Origin: Myxococcales bacterium
GTDB taxonomy: Bacteria; Myxococcota; Bradymonadia; UBA7976; UBA1532
Assembly (NCBI GenBank): GCA_020430675.1
Contig: JAGQJJ010000144.1
Span: 1-8,057 of the forward strand
DNA length: 8,057 nucleotides
Direction: 5' to 3'
The translations under genes were made by a program, and so were the position numbers. Of the stretch, positions 6,515-8,057 are shown piece after piece. The notes under the pieces are model-generated. The model did not search any database. It had not been told where the DNA came from and saw nothing but the letters and a program-made list of their open reading frames with translations. The stretch's first letter is position 1, and each line of letters begins with the position of its first letter.

Positions 6515-7306
6515 TCAGTCCTTCGGCTTCATGGGCTGCGAGACGAAGATGAACTCCACCGTCGAGCCGGTCGCCGGCGGGGTCAACGTGCCCGGGCGCG
6601 GCGTCGGCGGCGCCGGCCCACGGCCGATGGCGCGCACCTCGCCGGCAGGCACCTCACCCTCCGAGCGCAGCAAGCGCGCCACCGCCACCGCCTGCGCCGC
6701 GGTCAGTGACCAGACATCGGCAAACAGCGCTGCCCGCGGCGCGCCTTCCGGGCTGCGCACCTCAACCGACAACTCCAGCGGTGGCAGCGCCTCGGGCTCG
6801 GCCGCGCGCAGGGCGTTCTGCTCGCGCAGCTCACCGGCCACGGTCAAAATCAACGGCCGCGCCGCCGGGCGGATGCGATCGGTGCCGGGCTCGAAGATTT
6901 CATCGGCCGGAAACAGCACCACCACGCCCTGATAGACCTGAAACAGCTCGATCGTCACCTTGGCCGTCCGCCGCGTCGGCGAGGACGGATCCAGCTTGCG
7001 GCGCAGGCGCTCCATGATCTGGCGGGCGTTGAAGTCGATCTTCGGCTGAAGGCGGATCAGGCTCTGCGCCTTCGGCACCACCACCGTCTTCTCGATGACC
7101 TTCAGGCCAAAACCCTGCTTGATGGTGCCCGCCAGCTCCTTGAAGCGCATCACGTCCATCGTGGCAAACGAGAGCAGCAGGATGAAGAAGGTGAGTAGCA
7201 GTGACATCATGTCACCAAAAGTGACCACCCACTCCGGCGCGCCCTCAGGGCAGACCTCTTCCTCCGCGTATTCGACCCGCTGCTCGCCGTCATCCTCCGC
7301 GGCCAT
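6515..7306 (-). CDS. motB: MotB-type flagellar stator protein with degenerate peptidoglycan-binding domain (first copy)
   Basis: This stator B-subunit paralogue has 263 residues. A short acidic tail with Cys19 leads to a single membrane helix at about 26-48 containing VTFGDMMSLLLTFF, with the ion-carrying Asp32. TMDVMRFKELAGTIKQGFG follows, much like PomB. The C-terminal domain still aligns with the second copy (LSVEV against IQVEA; SLTAAQAVAVARLL against HLSAARAVAVIRYF). The HTD triad has become RSP (184-186), the diaminopimelate-binding Arg has become Gln205, and NRRVE has become GSTVE (247-251). A Pro-rich stretch (231-245) replaces the usual loop. It may therefore bind peptidoglycan poorly or not at all. 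GAGG at 7313-7316, six bases before the ATG, supports the start, which is 15 bases after the motA stop. It may act as the partner of the second copy in a mixed B dimer; that is inference. Confidence 0.9.
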   Translation of the reverse strand: MAAEDDGEQRVEYAEEEVCPEGAPEWVVTFGDMMSLLLTFFILLLSFATMDVMRFKELAGTIKQGFGLKVIEKTVVVPKAQSLIRLQPKIDFNARQIMERLRRKLDPSSPTRRTAKVTIELFQVYQGVVVLFPADEIFEPGTDRIRPAARPLILTVAGELREQNALRAAEPEALPPLELSVEVRSPEGAPRAALFADVWSLTAAQAVAVARLLRSEGEVPAGEVRAIGRGPAPPTPRPGTLTPPATGSTVEFIFVSQPMKPKD

Positions 7307-7321
7307 GCCCTGCCTCGCGGG

Positions 7322-8057
7322 TCAAGACGCCGACTTGAGCGCTTCGCGGTCAGCCGGCGACAGGAAGGTATGCAGCGTCTCTTCGAGCATGCGGGGGTTC
7401 TCGCCGCGCTTGAGGCCGAGGATGCCCTCGACCATCAGCAGCTTCAGATCCACCTCGCGGCTGCTATAGAGCGCCAGCTTGTCGGCCATCGGCGTGGCGA
7501 ACAGGTTCGCCGCCACCGCGCCGTACAGCGTGGTGAGGATGGCCACCGCCATCGCGGGCCCGATGCTCTTCGGGTCATCCATGTTGGCCAGCATGTTCAC
7601 CAGGCCGATCAGCGTGCCGATCATGCCAAACGCCGGCGCCGACTGGTTGATGGCCTTGAGCATGTCCTGCCCGGCCTGATGCCGCGCCTTGAGGAACTGA
7701 ATCTCCTTCATCAGGATCGACTCGATCTGATGCCCCTCGGCGCCGTCGACGCAGTAGTTGATGCCTTTGGCCAGAAACGGATCTTCAAACTGCACGCGCT
7801 CCAGCGCCAGCAACCCCTCCTTGCGGGCGATCTGCGAGAGCTGGATGAACTGCGTGATGACCTCGGACTGATCCCGCGGCGTGGTGAAGAAGACGTTCTT
7901 GACGACGGTGAAGACGGTGAAGAGCGAGCGCAGCGGATAGCGGATGAACATGGTCGCCAGCGTGCCGCCGCCGACGATCAGGACCGACGGCGCGTCGACG
8001 AAGAGACCGACGTCACCGCCCAGCGCGATGGCGATGCCGATGAACACCGAACCGGCG
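7322..8057 (-). CDS. motA: MotA/PomA-type flagellar stator protein, N-terminus outside window
   Basis: This inner-membrane stator A subunit forms the ion channel with MotB and drives the rotor. About 244 residues are present; the frame is open to the right edge, and the missing part should be roughly 10-20 residues because PomA-type proteins are about 255 long. A GTG at 8047 is in frame but lies inside membrane helix 1, so it is unlikely to be the start. Counting from that GTG, helix 2 is about 19-36, the cytoplasmic loop holds ARKEGLLALERVQFEDP (74-90) with the conserved Arg/Glu residues that meet the rotor protein FliG, helix 3 has SAPAFGMIGTLIGLV (136-150), and helix 4 has GPAMAVAILTTLYGAV (163-178). 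The paired Thr in helix 4 resembles sodium-type PomA, but this alone does not prove the coupling ion. Both motB genes follow directly. Confidence 0.94.
   Translation of the reverse strand, partial: AGSVFIGIAIALGGDVGLFVDAPSVLIVGGGTLATMFIRYPLRSLFTVFTVVKNVFFTTPRDQSEVITQFIQLSQIARKEGLLALERVQFEDPFLAKGINYCVDGAEGHQIESILMKEIQFLKARHQAGQDMLKAINQSAPAFGMIGTLIGLVNMLANMDDPKSIGPAMAVAILTTLYGAVAANLFATPMADKLALYSSREVDLKLLMVEGILGLKRGENPRMLEETLHTFLSPADREALKSAS

Noticed and set aside
8045..8047. GTG at 8047 as the motA start.
   Set aside because: It would cut off the first part of membrane helix 1; the frame stays open with hydrophobic residues to the window edge.
1..8057. CRISPR arrays, tRNA or rRNA genes, insertion sequences and attachment sites.
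   Set aside because: No regularly spaced repeats, transposase motifs, terminal inverted repeats or tRNA-like folds were seen; the window is filled by nine genes.

Overview
This is a GC-rich bacterial window (by eye about two thirds G+C) in which nine genes lie head to tail on the minus strand with almost no intergenic DNA. The longest gap is 25 bases, so no stretch over 300 bases lacks a gene. The gene set is Gram-negative in character (MotA and two MotB-type stator proteins with OmpA-like domains). The sequence does not settle the phylum; a gammaproteobacterium, a myxobacterium-like lineage and a planctomycete all remain possible. Reading in the direction of transcription (right to left), there are two blocks.

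Block 1 (8057 to 5711) is a flagellar stator cassette. It holds the 3' part of motA (PomA type) followed by two tandem, paralogous motB genes. Both MotB proteins carry the same 28-residue proton/sodium-channel segment with its key aspartate. Only the second keeps the residues that grip peptidoglycan; in the first they are replaced.

Block 2 (5685 to 1) is a nearly complete oxidative, non-phosphorylating-entry galactose pathway (De Ley-Doudoroff). It contains an IlvD/Edd-family sugar-acid dehydratase, an SDR sugar dehydrogenase (frame broken near its N-terminus), 2-dehydro-3-deoxygalactonokinase, 2-dehydro-3-deoxy-6-phosphogalactonate aldolase, an SMP-30 lactonase, and a YidK/SglT-like sodium:sugar symporter that runs off the left edge. 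The inferred order of use is symporter (sugar in), SDR (sugar to lactone), SMP-30 (lactone to aldonate), dehydratase (aldonate to 2-keto-3-deoxy acid), kinase (6-phosphate), aldolase (pyruvate plus glyceraldehyde 3-phosphate). Five consecutive junctions in block 2 are start/stop overlaps of 1 to 8 bases, which points to one translationally coupled operon. No regulator gene is visible.

The main points to follow up are the frameshift in the SDR gene, the asymmetric MotB pair, and the 25-base join between the motor and sugar blocks, which contains a GNRA-type hairpin overlapping the dehydratase ribosome binding site but no terminator.
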